From Reticulascus tulasneorum (taxonomy: Eukaryota; Ascomycota; Sordariomycetes; Glomerellales; Reticulascaceae), in NCBI GenBank assembly GCA_001557505.1, contig LSAX01000002.1, forward strand, positions 2,852,001 to 2,916,000: a stretch of DNA of 64,000 nt. The letters run 5' to 3'. A model generated the notes under the pieces. That model saw only the letters and a list, made by a program, of their open reading frames with translations, did no database searches and was not told where the DNA came from. Shown piece after piece: positions 36,754 to 48,160 of this stretch (position 1 is its first letter; each line of letters begins with the position of its first letter). Position numbers and translations under genes: made by a program.

Positions 36754-39667
36754 ATGGGGAAGCTCGACATGAGCCGCGACTACTATGCGGACCTTGAAAT
36801 CCCACCAACTGCAGACATAGCAGATATCAAGAAGCAATTCAGGAAACTTGGTTGGTAGGCACCGCGACCTCTGTCCAGCATAGTACTGACTCTTAGAAGC
36901 CCTCAAGTATCACCCGGATCGCAACCCGGGTAGAGAGACGGAGGTGAATACAAAGTTTCAAACTATTCAGTCAGCACATGAGATCCTTACGGATCCTGAG
37001 CAGAAATCAAAATACGACTCCTCTCGAACCCGCTCAAGATACCCGACCGCTTCTGGAGTGAAGGGCAATCCATGGTCGAGTGCTGGGTCCAACTTTCCTC
37101 CCCCTCCTCGACGGAATGCCTCAACTCGTAACCCTCCACCTTCGGGGGCAAACAAGTATCGCAATTTCACTAATGGGGTCCCACCTACGGCTAAAGCGCC
37201 TCCAAAGGAGGATAGTGCGGAAGCAAAGCGGAATGCATGGCGAGCATTTGAGAACATGAGACCGCCGCCTCAAGGCAAACCAAGCCAGTCACAGCCACAG
37301 TCACAACCACAGTCACAGTCGCAATCACATGCCAAGCCTGAAACGAATGCGAGCACATCCGGAGCTCGCCCTGTGCCCCGTACTCCTTCGCAACGACAGA
37401 GAGCAGAGGCAGCATTTGGAACAAGGAAATCTGGATTTGTTCCTCGGTCGCCTGTTCCCGGCGATGAGCCGCCTGTTACTGCCCGGAATTACGCTACTGG
37501 CAGGCACACTTCCAATGTGTTCAACGATACGGCTTCAAGCCGGAGGCGCGCTTCAGTAAGCGTCGACCCGCTCGGGCAGGCACCTTTGGATTCTCGACAC
37601 AGCACTCCCTATCAGACTCACGGCGGGGAAAAGACAAACCCATTCGACGGGGTTCCGCTTGGTCGTGCTCGGAGCACAAGAGAAGGATCACGGCCCGGCA
37701 CCGCTAATTCTGGTTCTAACCTTTCCCCTCCTGGAAATTCCAGACAACGTAGTTCCAGCACGCCCAGAAGCGCCAAAGATGATGCGACAAGCCCCAGACC
37801 ACCTACCGCCTTTGACTCCGAGCGACCAAACACTGCAAATCCACCTACACACTCTCGAGATCCCTCCAGGTCCCGAGCCAGCGCGAAGTACACCCCCAGC
37901 ACCGCCGTGCCTAATGGGACTGGGCAGCCCAACAATCAATCAACGACTGCAGCCGCAGCAGCCGGATACGGTAAATGTAAGCTCACAGCGACGCATACAC
38001 TAGTCTGTCTGTGCTAACAAGATGTTTCAGCTGCTAGAAGTGACGGAAACTCGGCAAAGGAAAATGGTCCTTCAATGTATGAAACACTTCACTCTTCAAA
38101 GTCATCATTTGCCTTCATGTCCGCAACCCGCGAGATGGACCAGCCATCCACGCCATATGGTGTTGGGACGTATGCAAGAAATAAGCGCAGCATTTCCCCT
38201 GACTTAGCACACTTTTCTTCCACATCCTCTTCATCTCTTAGTGGGGATAGTACGCAAGATGCCCACCTTACCCCGTTTGAGCGTAAGCAGCGAGAGCTGC
38301 TCTCTCATTTGATCGAGGGACAAAGTGAAGCTTCTTCGCCTCTAAGAGGGAGAAAGCGAAAGTCTACTGCTCACGATTACAGATACATTAGTGGCCACGC
38401 TGACAAGACCCACCCCCATAGCTTTAATTTCGCGTTCCAAGCCGACGACGACACTTTCACCCATACATCGCCGGAGCAGAATCGCTTCACCAGAAACAGT
38501 GCCGACGATATCAACACCAGGTTCGTACATGATGAGGGTTCTAATACCTGGCAGTTCAGCGCGGGCAGTCCTACTGAGGAACCTTCGACGAAACCAAGAT
38601 CCCTGTCTGGAAGTCGGGTTGGTCGTCGGTCACCGGTTAAGCGCCCGTCCTTGCGACACGCCAGAAATTTTCCAGGCCAGCAGCCAGAGGTGACCACAGC
38701 AACGTCAGAGGAAGGATTTGATGCTCAAGGTTGGAGTCAGAAGATCGATGCTCAGCATTTCGCCCCCCAACCCAACCAAGCTGCGACGGCGTCGCCCAAT
38801 CGCCCTGGCCGATCAAACTCACGAAAACCCAAGGCAGTGAAACCAACTATGGGGACTGCTGGTTTGGTGAATGAGGATAGCAGCAGCGGTGATGAGGCTG
38901 AATGGCGCGGCCGACAAGCGTATACGGAAGCTGCTTCGACTAATAGCCCCAACGCCATGGACATTGATACACCGCCGCCTGAGCCAGCCGGGCCAGCACC
39001 AGATGCATACGGTGCACGCAACATTCCCTTGGAGCCCTCTCGGCCTGAATGGAGAGCCGGGAATGCGAGGGGCATGAAGAACGCCCCTGCAGTGAATGGA
39101 GTCGAATCGACACCAAAGTTCAGTGCGAATGCGCAGGGTTCCGAAGACAGCGAGGAGTTCCTTGCCGGTTTTGGAGATCTCAAGAATGTCGCGCCATTCG
39201 CCAAGGCATCTGATGGATTGGGATCATTTGGAGACATGAAGTTGAACCTACCATTTGAGAGTCAGCCCTCGAAGAGTATCCCCATTAAAAAGGCGTCGAA
39301 GCCTGAGCTCAGTTTTCCTACAATTCCTCAAGCACCTCGAGCTCCTCCGCCCCTGGCGATCAGTGGCCTGAAGCCTTCAGGCGGGACGTGGCAGAAATAC
39401 GTGCAAGACTTTCAAGGTTATGTTCAGAGGTGGGATGCATTCAATGCCCAGGTCGTGGCTCACTTTGAGACCCGGAGAGGTCTGATTTCCAAGTCTCGAG
39501 AAACCAAAGGATACGGGTTTCTTGGAGCTCGCGGTGATGACGATATTCAGGAGTATTTGACGTGGATTCAACAGGATCAGGACGTGCGAAAGAAATGGAC
39601 CGAGGCTTGCGCCGACCATGAACAGCGCATTCGCGAGTTCATGGCATTCAGAGAGCGAATGAAGTGA
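36754..39667 (+). CDS. J-domain (DnaJ) protein with long disordered region
   Basis: The product is 936 aa from exons 36754-36850, 36900-37976 and 38031-39667. The J domain is at the N-terminus (DYYADLEIPPTADIADIKK), with the HPD motif at residues 37-39 (LKYHPDRNPG) that stimulates Hsp70 ATPase. It lacks a G/F domain, Cys-rich domain and signal peptide, so it is a class III J protein. The middle 700 residues are Ser/Pro/Gln-rich and disordered, with an SQPQ-type repeat (QSQPQSQPQSQSQSH) and basic patches (RGRKRKS). The last 110 residues look folded (GGTWQKYVQDFQGYVQRWDAF, GFLGARGDDDIQEYLTWI) and may be a specific domain. I do not recognise the orthologue or client. The donor of exon 2 is uncertain by 6 nt (37970 or 37976), and the acceptor before the HPD helix is a tandem AG. 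Confidence 0.85.
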
Positions 39668-42600
39668 CGAGCGGCGTTTCTTGGTGTTTGGTGACAGCTG
39701 CCATATTTCGCTGGGTTCGTAGCACCCCCTCTACTTTCTGTTCTTGTCGCTACAGAAATGTTTGGAGCATCCAAGAGTAAGGATGGGATACAAGCCAACA
39801 ATTCTCGGGTATTATGACGGGATTACACCGCTCTTCTTGTCCTTGGTGATTTTCGGATCCTCAATCACATTGCACATATGGCACTTGACATTCTGCGACC
39901 GATTGCGGTTCTATAGCATGACGATAGATCAGGGATACTGGGGGATATGTTCGTGCCACGACGGGTGGTGCGCACGGTGAAAGGGTTTCTTCACTGACGT
40001 TTTGTATGGCTCATCGGAGGTCTGAGGACAGCCTTCCCACTCAACAGATATTATTGAGCCCCGAAGTAAGGGGCGGATTTGGGTCTGTTTGTCTTGGCTA
40101 TCATGATCGGACCCTTTCATTTTGACGGGAGTCTGCCCATCCTCGTGGATGTAGATAGCAAAATCCATTGGACTTAGTGCCTATAGAGAGGTCCGATAGA
40201 AAAGAGAGACAAAATGCAAACAGACGCCTTGTTCATACCGTGACTGACAACCTTGAAGAAATCAACATTGATCTTTGCGATGGTGGCAAATCATTTACCA
40301 AGGAATAACGTGAATCTTTGCTAAACTAGGCTATTACAAGGTCAAGTATTTTTTGTCAAGAACAGGTACGACATATCTTTGCAGTAATCATGATCACTTC
40401 CCGACACACCATCTAGATGACTTTTCCCCCTAGATCCCTAGGATAACCTGTAATAGAAGCTTGCTTGTTCTTCCTGGTAGCTATCCACGCGAACAGAAAA
40501 CGAGACGGCCTCTTGTCTTGGTAGCATCAAGTCTGTTGGTCGTTGTTCATACAAAAGTTGCCTCCCTCGGCCACCAAACCCTCACGAGCTGGCCAGGAAT
40601 ACCGCAATACCAACAAGGGGAATCCTCTAGTAAGCATAGGAAAGCCCATCTCATTGCTAGACAGACAGCTTTTCTCGCAGGGCGCCAGATCGTTTGGGAT
40701 TGCATTACTCCATTCTATTACATCATATTCAGGCAGTTTCTGTGCACCCCCGGCCGGGCCGGAGGCGCCGGGTCCGGAAGGGCGTTATGGATGGTCGAAA
40801 CCGGGCCCCACCCGGGTTTGTCGAGGTTTGGACGAGACCAGAAAAGCCTGTTTACCTGAAGAACCTAACACTTGTCATGACAAGCTACTTAATCGTGGCG
40901 GCCACTTCTGCCTTCTTAGTGAATGTTGGCCTGGGGTTGCGGTAACTCGGAACTACCTCATTTCCGCGATCTCGGCATCACGGCGACACTCTCGTCCTGT
41001 TATTGAGCAGTTACAGCAACTTGAGATGAAGATCCAAAGAATACTACAGGCCATTCAATTAATTCCAGCTCTGGATACAAAGGGACCAGGGATTCAGGGG
41101 ATGTGAGGTGCAGGTAAGACTGGAGCATGCCGGGATGTTGACAGCGAGCGCCGGCCGACCTCCGGCCTGGAAACCCAGTAGGCGAAACACACCAACCAGC
41201 CACGCATGGCTCCGGAGCTTTCAGCCAGAAAATACCAGTTGCGTCCCCCCCCCCCCCCCCCCGAAAATGCAAAGTTCCCAAATGCAATGTGAGTACGCAG
41301 CTCCTGCTTTCTCGTATCTTTTCACGCTGCCGAGTGGTCCTGGTAAAAGCATGGAGCAGCCTTTTCGCTGCCGCTTCTTTGGTATGCTTATCAACGTGGG
41401 CATTAACACGGGCGATTGCACTGAGCAAACCCGTGCGGAAGAGGCCAGGCCCTCGTTATCAGGAAGACAGGCAACCCTAACCTAAGACAATGCAAGACAT
41501 GCAGGCTATTCATGGGTAGTGCCAGTGCAGGTTTGCAAGGACTAGGCTCTGGGGTGGTGGTGCTGTTTGTGCCCATGATCAAAGTCAGGCACACACACCC
41601 GCTGTTTGGTTGTGGCATGATATGGGGAGCTATGGAGGTCCTTTCGGGTTAGCGCTCTTGCTGTCCTACAAGAAGGACATCCGCCTCGTGCAGAATTGGA
41701 GATTCTGATTACGGGGGCCTCAAATACATGCGGCGGGACATGAAGGATTCAATCCAATGTTCTTTTGTTGTATTGTCCTGGAAGATTGCCTTCAGGCTTC
41801 GAATTGAACAATCCAGTTCCGGAGCCGTTTTCTTACATATGACCAGTACAAAATCAACCATACACTGATTTGCAAACGGCCTGCTGCAACAGTGATCCTC
41901 GACATTGGCTTCACGTTCGACCGGGCAGCCCAGCTGTTCTGGAGGCGATGCTACTACCCTAGACACACGAACATCTGTAGAAGCAATTCCAAAGACCCCA
42001 TGTAAATGAATTCGTGGAAAAGCTGTGAGGCCATTGCCTTGACAGCTACCGTCCAGTTAAATTGCCCAGCTCTCTACACATCAACCAACCCCGAAGACCT
42101 GGATAAACACATGGATTTCCATAATCCTTTGAACTCCCTTCGAGGGGAGAGAGAGAGCCATGAATGTGATGGCCGTTCCTAGGGAAGATACCCCCGGTCT
42201 GTATTATGAATAACACCATTCGATTCTTGATGGGCCAGCTTAAAAGCAGCGACTGGCAAAGCCATTTCGGCTGACGTAGGTGGGTGTTATCGTAGGTGGG
42301 CGGTGGGAAGGGCAAGTCTGCGTGGTGCTAGTACAACCTTACATAATATGTAATGCACCACGCACTTAGGTACTTACTTGGGTAGTTAGTCTGGGTTTTT
42401 GGACCTATGACGGTTAGGGAGTACCTACCTAGGCGGCCCCAGCCGGGGAAGCCTGCCCAGCACGACCCAACACCAGGTGGGAGCAAAACAGGGGCGGCCG
42501 TACCCACACTGTAATATCCGTGCTATTATGCATCTATCCTGCTGATCCTGACTGAATGACCCCATATCCGTCCTGTCGACCTGCATCCAATTTTTTTGGC

Positions 42601-43016
42601 CCCAGGATTCCATTGTCGAACGAACATCACATGCGCCATAGCTTCTGCCTGCCTTATCAGTTCTTGCCGGCTCCTCACATTTGTCTGTGAAGCTAGCCTG
42701 AGGAGGTTGCGATCCTTTCCTGCTCCCCGCTGGATGCTGGATGCGCTCCATCTTCTCCAAGAGAGGGACTTATGTGAGCCTTGCATCCCTTGTAGTCGCA
42801 CCCGCACCCGCAGCAGCTACCACGACCACAACCACACCCTTCCAGGTCTATCATCCTCGCTTCAAGCTCCCGAACTGCGGCCCTTCCCGGTCACTCCTAG
42901 CTCTCTATTTCTCAGACACAAGCTATAAGATACACCGACCAGGTCTCTCCCAACACACCCGCTCCTTCTCCACCGCCGCACCTGATCCATCCGTGCCAGC
43001 GCATCAGGCCGCCAAC
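39668..43016. other. Intergenic, no gene seen; nma111 leader at right
   Basis: 3.3 kb between the J-domain gene and nma111. It contains an 18-base C run (41245-41262) and overlapping short frames on both strands without recognisable domains. From 42741 to 43016 the frame is open and continuous with nma111 (see findings). Confidence 0.55.
41245..41262. repeat. Poly-C homopolymer, 18 bases
   Basis: Eighteen consecutive C in non-coding DNA, the second longest of the C runs in this window. Confidence 0.9.
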
Positions 43017-46000
43017 ATGAATGGTGCCAATCCATCGCCGCGCTCCAAACGCAAGGCGCCCTCTTCTCCCGATGGCGGACTGCGGCCCCAGAAGCAGCAT
43101 CGTGCCTTAAATGGGAAGCTCTCTGCTGGCGATAACACCCCCGAGATCGAGCTCGACCATCCTAGCTTTGTCCACGAAGACGAGTCCGAGCTGGAAGACA
43201 CCGCGAGGCTGAACAGCATGTTTCCTGTCACGCAAGAACCCGAAGTGTGGCAGCGCACGATCGAGAACGTTGTCAGCAATGTCGTGTCGATTCGCTTCTG
43301 CCAGACTTGCTCTTTCGATACCGACCCGGCTTTGACGAGCGAGGCGACTGGTTTTGTCGTTGACGCCGAGAAGGGGTATGTCATCAAGATGAGGCTGTGC
43401 GGAAACACGATGGCTGACCACTCACTGCCATAGATACATTCTCACGAATCGACACGTTGTTGGCGCCGGACCCTTCTGGGGCTATGTTGTTTTCGACAAC
43501 CACGAGGAGGTCGATGCCTACCCCGTCTACCGCGATCCCGTCCACGACTTCGGCATCCTTCGGTTCGACCCGAAAGCGGTCAAGTACATGGACGTCAAGT
43601 CTCTGCAGCTTCGGCCAGAGCTGGCCAAGATAGGTGTCGAGATTAGGGTGGTGGGTAATGATGCTGGTGAGAAGCTCAGTATTCTCTCCGGATTTATTAG
43701 TCGCTTGGACCGAAATGCACCAGAATACGGTGATGGATACAGCGACTTCAATACCTGCTACTACCAAGCGAATGCTGCTGCCAGCGGGGGCAGTTCTGGC
43801 AGCCCGGTCGTCAACATCGATGGCTTCGCCGTCGCTTTACAAGCTGGCGGACGCTCTGATGGTGCCTCGACGGACTACTTCCTCCCGCTCGACCGGCCAT
43901 TGCGAGCACTCCAATGCATCCAGCAGGGCAAGCCGGTTACCCGTGGCGATATCCAGTGTCAGTTTTTGCTGAAACCATTCGATGAATGTCGGCGACTTGG
44001 TCTCAGCTCGGAATGGGAGGCAGCAACGCGAAAGGCCTTCCCCAAGGAGAACAATATGCTTGTAGCTGAAATTGTTCTTCCCGAAGGGCCGTCCGACAAC
44101 AAGATTGAGGAAGGTGATATCCTCATCAAGGTCAACGGAGAGTTGATCACGCAGTTCATCCGCCTGGACGACCTCCTGGACTCCAATGTGGGCCAGACGA
44201 TTCACCTCCACATCCAAAGAGGTGGCGAGGATATCCAGGTGGACATTGAGGTTGGTGACCTCCATAAGATTACGCCTGATCGCTTCGTGTCTGTCGCTGG
44301 AGCAAGCTTCCATGACCTTTCATACCAACAAGCACGACTGTATGCTGTTGCTTGCAAAGGCGTCTTCGTCTGTGAGGCTACTGGATCTTTCAGATTTGAC
44401 AGCTCGGACAACGGCTGGATTATTCAGACTGTTGATCACAAGAAGACGCCAGACTTGGATACCTTCATAGACGTCATGAAGGGCATCCCGGATAGATCAC
44501 GCGTAGTTGTTACATACAAACACTTGCGGGATTTGCACACTCTGAACACAACCGTCATATATGTCGACAGACATTGGTCATCCAAGATGAAGATGGCTGT
44601 TCGGAACGACGAGACGGGTCTATGGGACTTTTCCGACCTCGCCGACCCTCTGCCCCCAATTCCACCGGAGCCCCGCAAAGCTGCTTTCATTCAACTCGAG
44701 CACACCTCCCACCCTGCTGTTGCCGATTTGGTGCGAAGTTTCGTGCATGTCAGCTGCACGATGCCTGTCAAACTAGATGGATTCCCGAAGAACAGAAAGT
44801 GGGGCATGGGACTCGTCATTGATGCAGACAAGGGCCTTGTGGTCATCTCGAGAGCCATTGTCCCGTATGATCTCTGCGACGTTACTATCACCATTGCTGA
44901 TTCGATCTTTGTCGAGGGCAAGGTCGTCTTCTTGCACCCGCTACAGAATTACGCTATCGTACAATACGACCCCAAGCTGGTGGATGCGCCGGTTCTGAGC
45001 GCAAAGCTCAGCAGCGAGAATATTACCCAAGGAGCATCCACCAACTTCATAGGTTACAACAGAATTGGACGGATCGTCCATGCTTCCACTACAGTGACTG
45101 AGATCACAGCTGTTGCAATTCCAGCAAACTCCAGTGCGCCCAGATATCGTGCTGTCAATGTTGACGCCATCACAGTCGACACCAGCCTGAGCGGCCAGTG
45201 CGGCAGCGGAGTTCTCGTGTCGGCGGATGGAACTGTCCAAGCCCTCTGGTTGACGTATCTGGGTGAGCGATCGCCCTGCACCAACCGTGATGAGGAGTAC
45301 CACCTCGGGCTGGCTACCCCGACTCTACTTTCTGTGGTTTCACAGATTCAGCAGGGTGTGGTACCGAAGCTGAGAATGCTGTCAGTCGAGTTCAGAGCCA
45401 TTGCCATGTCTCAAGCCCGAGTGATGGGCGTCTCTGATGAGTGGATCGACAAAGTCACAGAGGCGAACAAATCCCATCACCAGCTGTTCATGGTTAGTAA
45501 ACGAACTTTTGAACGGGGAGACCAGTCGGGAGCCTTACTGGAAGGCGACATCCTCCTCACCCTGAACGGCAAGATGATCACCAAGGTATCAGAACTTGAT
45601 GTGATGTATTCACATGAGGTTCTGGATGCCGTCATCGTGCGCGACTGCGAGGAGCTCACCATCAAGGCTCACACAGTAGCAGCCGATGATGTGGAGACAG
45701 ACCATGCCATTTCTTTCTGCGGCGCCATCCTTCACAGACCTCATCATGCTGTCAGACAGCAGATTAGTAAGCTTCACAGTGAGGTTTACGTTTCCGCGCG
45801 GACCAGAGGCTCGCCATCGTATCAGTACGGCCTTGCACCAACCAACTTTGTCACCCATGTGAATGGCAAACCGACCCCTGATCTTGAATCGTTCCTAGCT
45901 GCTGTAAGGGATATTCCAGATAATACTTGTAAGTACCAGTCCAGAGATATCGTTAAAACTTTGTAGTATCTGACTTGATATTTTCAGACTTCCGGCTCAA

Positions 46001-46217
46001 GGCCGTGACGTTTGACTGCGTGCCGTGGGTGATTACCATGAAGAAGAACGAGCACTACTTCCCTACAATGGAGTGGATAAAAGACCCATCAGAGCCATGC
46101 GGGTGGCAGCGCAAGACGCACGAAGGCGGCAAGGTGATTGATGGCGAGGGACCCGACGGGATCAACCCTGTGCCGGAGGATGCAGAGATGGTAGATGAAT
46201 CCATAGGTACCATTTGA
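43017..46217 (+). CDS. Nma111, HtrA-like nuclear serine protease
   Basis: The product is 1027 aa from exons 43017-43375, 43434-45928 and 45988-46217. A basic N-terminus ([11 protein letters not shown], nuclear-localisation-like) precedes a trypsin-like HtrA protease domain. The catalytic triad is H127 (TNRHVV), D158 (VHDFGIL) and S241 (GGSSGSP). A PDZ domain ([14 protein letters not shown]) follows. A second, degenerate protease half has no His or Ser triad residues in place, and a further PDZ-like repeat follows ([15 protein letters not shown]). This tandem layout and length are those of yeast Nma111/Ynm3, a pro-apoptotic nuclear protease that cleaves the IAP protein Bir1. I chose the ATG at 43017 by family resemblance ([13 protein letters not shown]). 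An ATG at 42741 is in frame with no stop between. Confidence 0.95.
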
Positions 46218-47078
46218 TCGACAGAGACGACCACCGATACTTTCACAGAAATCATCAAGACATCTTGATAGAGAACGCCGCCTCATTGGACAGACATGCT
46301 TTGCGCCTCTTTCTTGGCTTCTCCTTTTGAAAGACACACATGGTCCAGAGCTGGGATTTTCCGAGGGCTTCGTCACAGATTGTGGGAACAGAGAAGCGCC
46401 ACGGATAGGATTAAGGGCAGCCTCTTGTGTAAATCTAGGTACTCACGGAATAGGCTGGAAGATGGTTCTGCTCCATAGGCAATATTCATCGAATGTGTAC
46501 CACCTTTGACAACTAGTTTTGCAGAGATCGCGTAGCAGGGAGTCCACCGCGAGATTGTTTGGGCTTTCCTCTTGCATTGAGTGATTGATGAAGAGTTGCC
46601 TTGCAAATACGTAGAAGACTCGTAGAGGATACTTTCACAACTAGTCTGCTACACAAGCATTGCTCGACTTGAGGTTCGGTTGAGCGACTACATTTGAGCC
46701 GATCATATTACGAAATTCAATCATCATCCAAGTCCACTCCAAAATCACACCGCTGCGTATATCGTGCGGTCTGTAATCCGTATAGGCGTTCGGACTTTGG
46801 AGCGGTATGAACAGCAATTAGAGACTTTTTTGGTCGTGGATAGATTACCCAGTGACTTTCGCTAGTGTGCCGCCAAACTTAAACCCGGTACAGCAATAAG
46901 TCCCCAAGTGGCTCGGCTGGCCCGGGGTTTCTTACCCCCCTCCTAAACATACCCCTGAGCTTCCAGAAGATCGGATGAGGTGGGGAAGGAGGCTCTCGGA
47001 TTTGAACTTCACGTCCGCCCTTTTTTTATGTGAGCTGCAACCACAAAGCTGCGGTAGCAAAGACCCGGACCCGCGACA
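46218..47078. other. Intergenic, APS2 promoter side
   Basis: 861 bp between nma111 and APS2, both on the plus strand. I see no gene. Confidence 0.6.
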
Positions 47079-47647
47079 ATGTTATCCTTCATCCTGATCC
47101 AGAATCGACAGTAAGACTCCCCATTTCAATCAATTTCCCCTATCAATTTCACAGCTAATACCGTTTCCCGCAGGGGCAAGACCAGGTTGGCAAAGTGGTA
47201 CGTGCCATACACCGACGACGAAAAGATAAAAGTCAAAGGCGAGGTGCGTAGCCTACCCTCCCCCCAATCCTTGCATCCCGCTTTGGAGAGCGTTTGGTCT
47301 AATATATACTGCCACAGGTCCACCGGCTCGTCGCTCCCAGAGATCAGAAATACCAGTCCAACTTCGTCGAGTTCCGGAACAACAAGGTCGTCTACCGCCG
47401 CTACGCCGGCCTCTTCTTCTGCGCTTGCGTCGACACCAACGACAACGAGCTCGCCTACCTCGAGGCTATCCACTTCTTCGTAGAGGTTCTCGATTCCTTC
47501 TTTGGAAACGTGTGCGAGCTGGATCTCGTCTTCAATTTCTACAAGGTCTACGCCATTCTGGATGAGGTGTTCCTGGCCGGCGAGATCGAGGAGACGAGTA
47601 AGCAGGTTGTGCTGACGCGACTGGAGCATCTGGACAAGCTGGAGTAG
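47079..47647 (+). CDS. APS2, AP-2 clathrin adaptor sigma subunit
   Basis: The product is 143 aa from exons 47079-47110, 47174-47243 and 47318-47647. It is a full-length small adaptin: [20 protein letters not shown], then [45 protein letters not shown] and a final [15 protein letters not shown]. This fits sigma2 rather than sigma1 or sigma3. The subunit is the small core chain of the AP-2 heterotetramer, which with alpha reads dileucine cargo signals at the plasma membrane. It converges with the zinc-knuckle gene. Confidence 0.96.
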
Positions 47648-48160
47648 ATATGGTTGGCTGGAATACTGAGTGTCACAAGAAAGACCAAGGCACGATATAA
47701 TGAATTATCTGGGTTGATCGGCGTTTGGAGTTTGCCAGGCAAGTACGCGGTTACGCTGCACGCAAGATGCAGCTTCGTTTATTAGGTCTGAGTCTGTGAA
47801 GAAAGGAAGAGTTCTTTGGTAGAGAAAGCAAGGTATCCGAAGGACAAAATCGAAAGAACCATATTCAAGGGTTAAACGGCACGAGTAAGGAACAAATGCC
47901 ACCAAACTCTAGTCATCCCCATCCATAGTCTCGCCTTCCTCCACCATGCTTTGCCTCTCTAATACTCTTTCAAAAAGACAAGAAATTAAGAAAAAACCAA
48001 AGCAGCCCGACTTAGTCATCCGCGCAAAAGAAGAAGAGTATCGAGGTGGGTGGCGGAAGCCGAGAAGTGAGCTACCACGAGAAGAGAAGGCGAAAACCTC
48101 GCACTACAGGCTTCGTGGTCTCGGCTCTTGAGGATAATGGTGAGATAGTCGTAGTTTCAC
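47648..48160. other. Convergent 3' region of APS2 and zinc-knuckle gene
   Basis: 513 bp between converging genes with nothing recognisable. Confidence 0.6.

Noticed and set aside
46960..47030. tRNA-like B box (GTTCAAATCC on the minus strand)
   Set aside because: No A box, acceptor stem or anticodon arm could be fitted around it.
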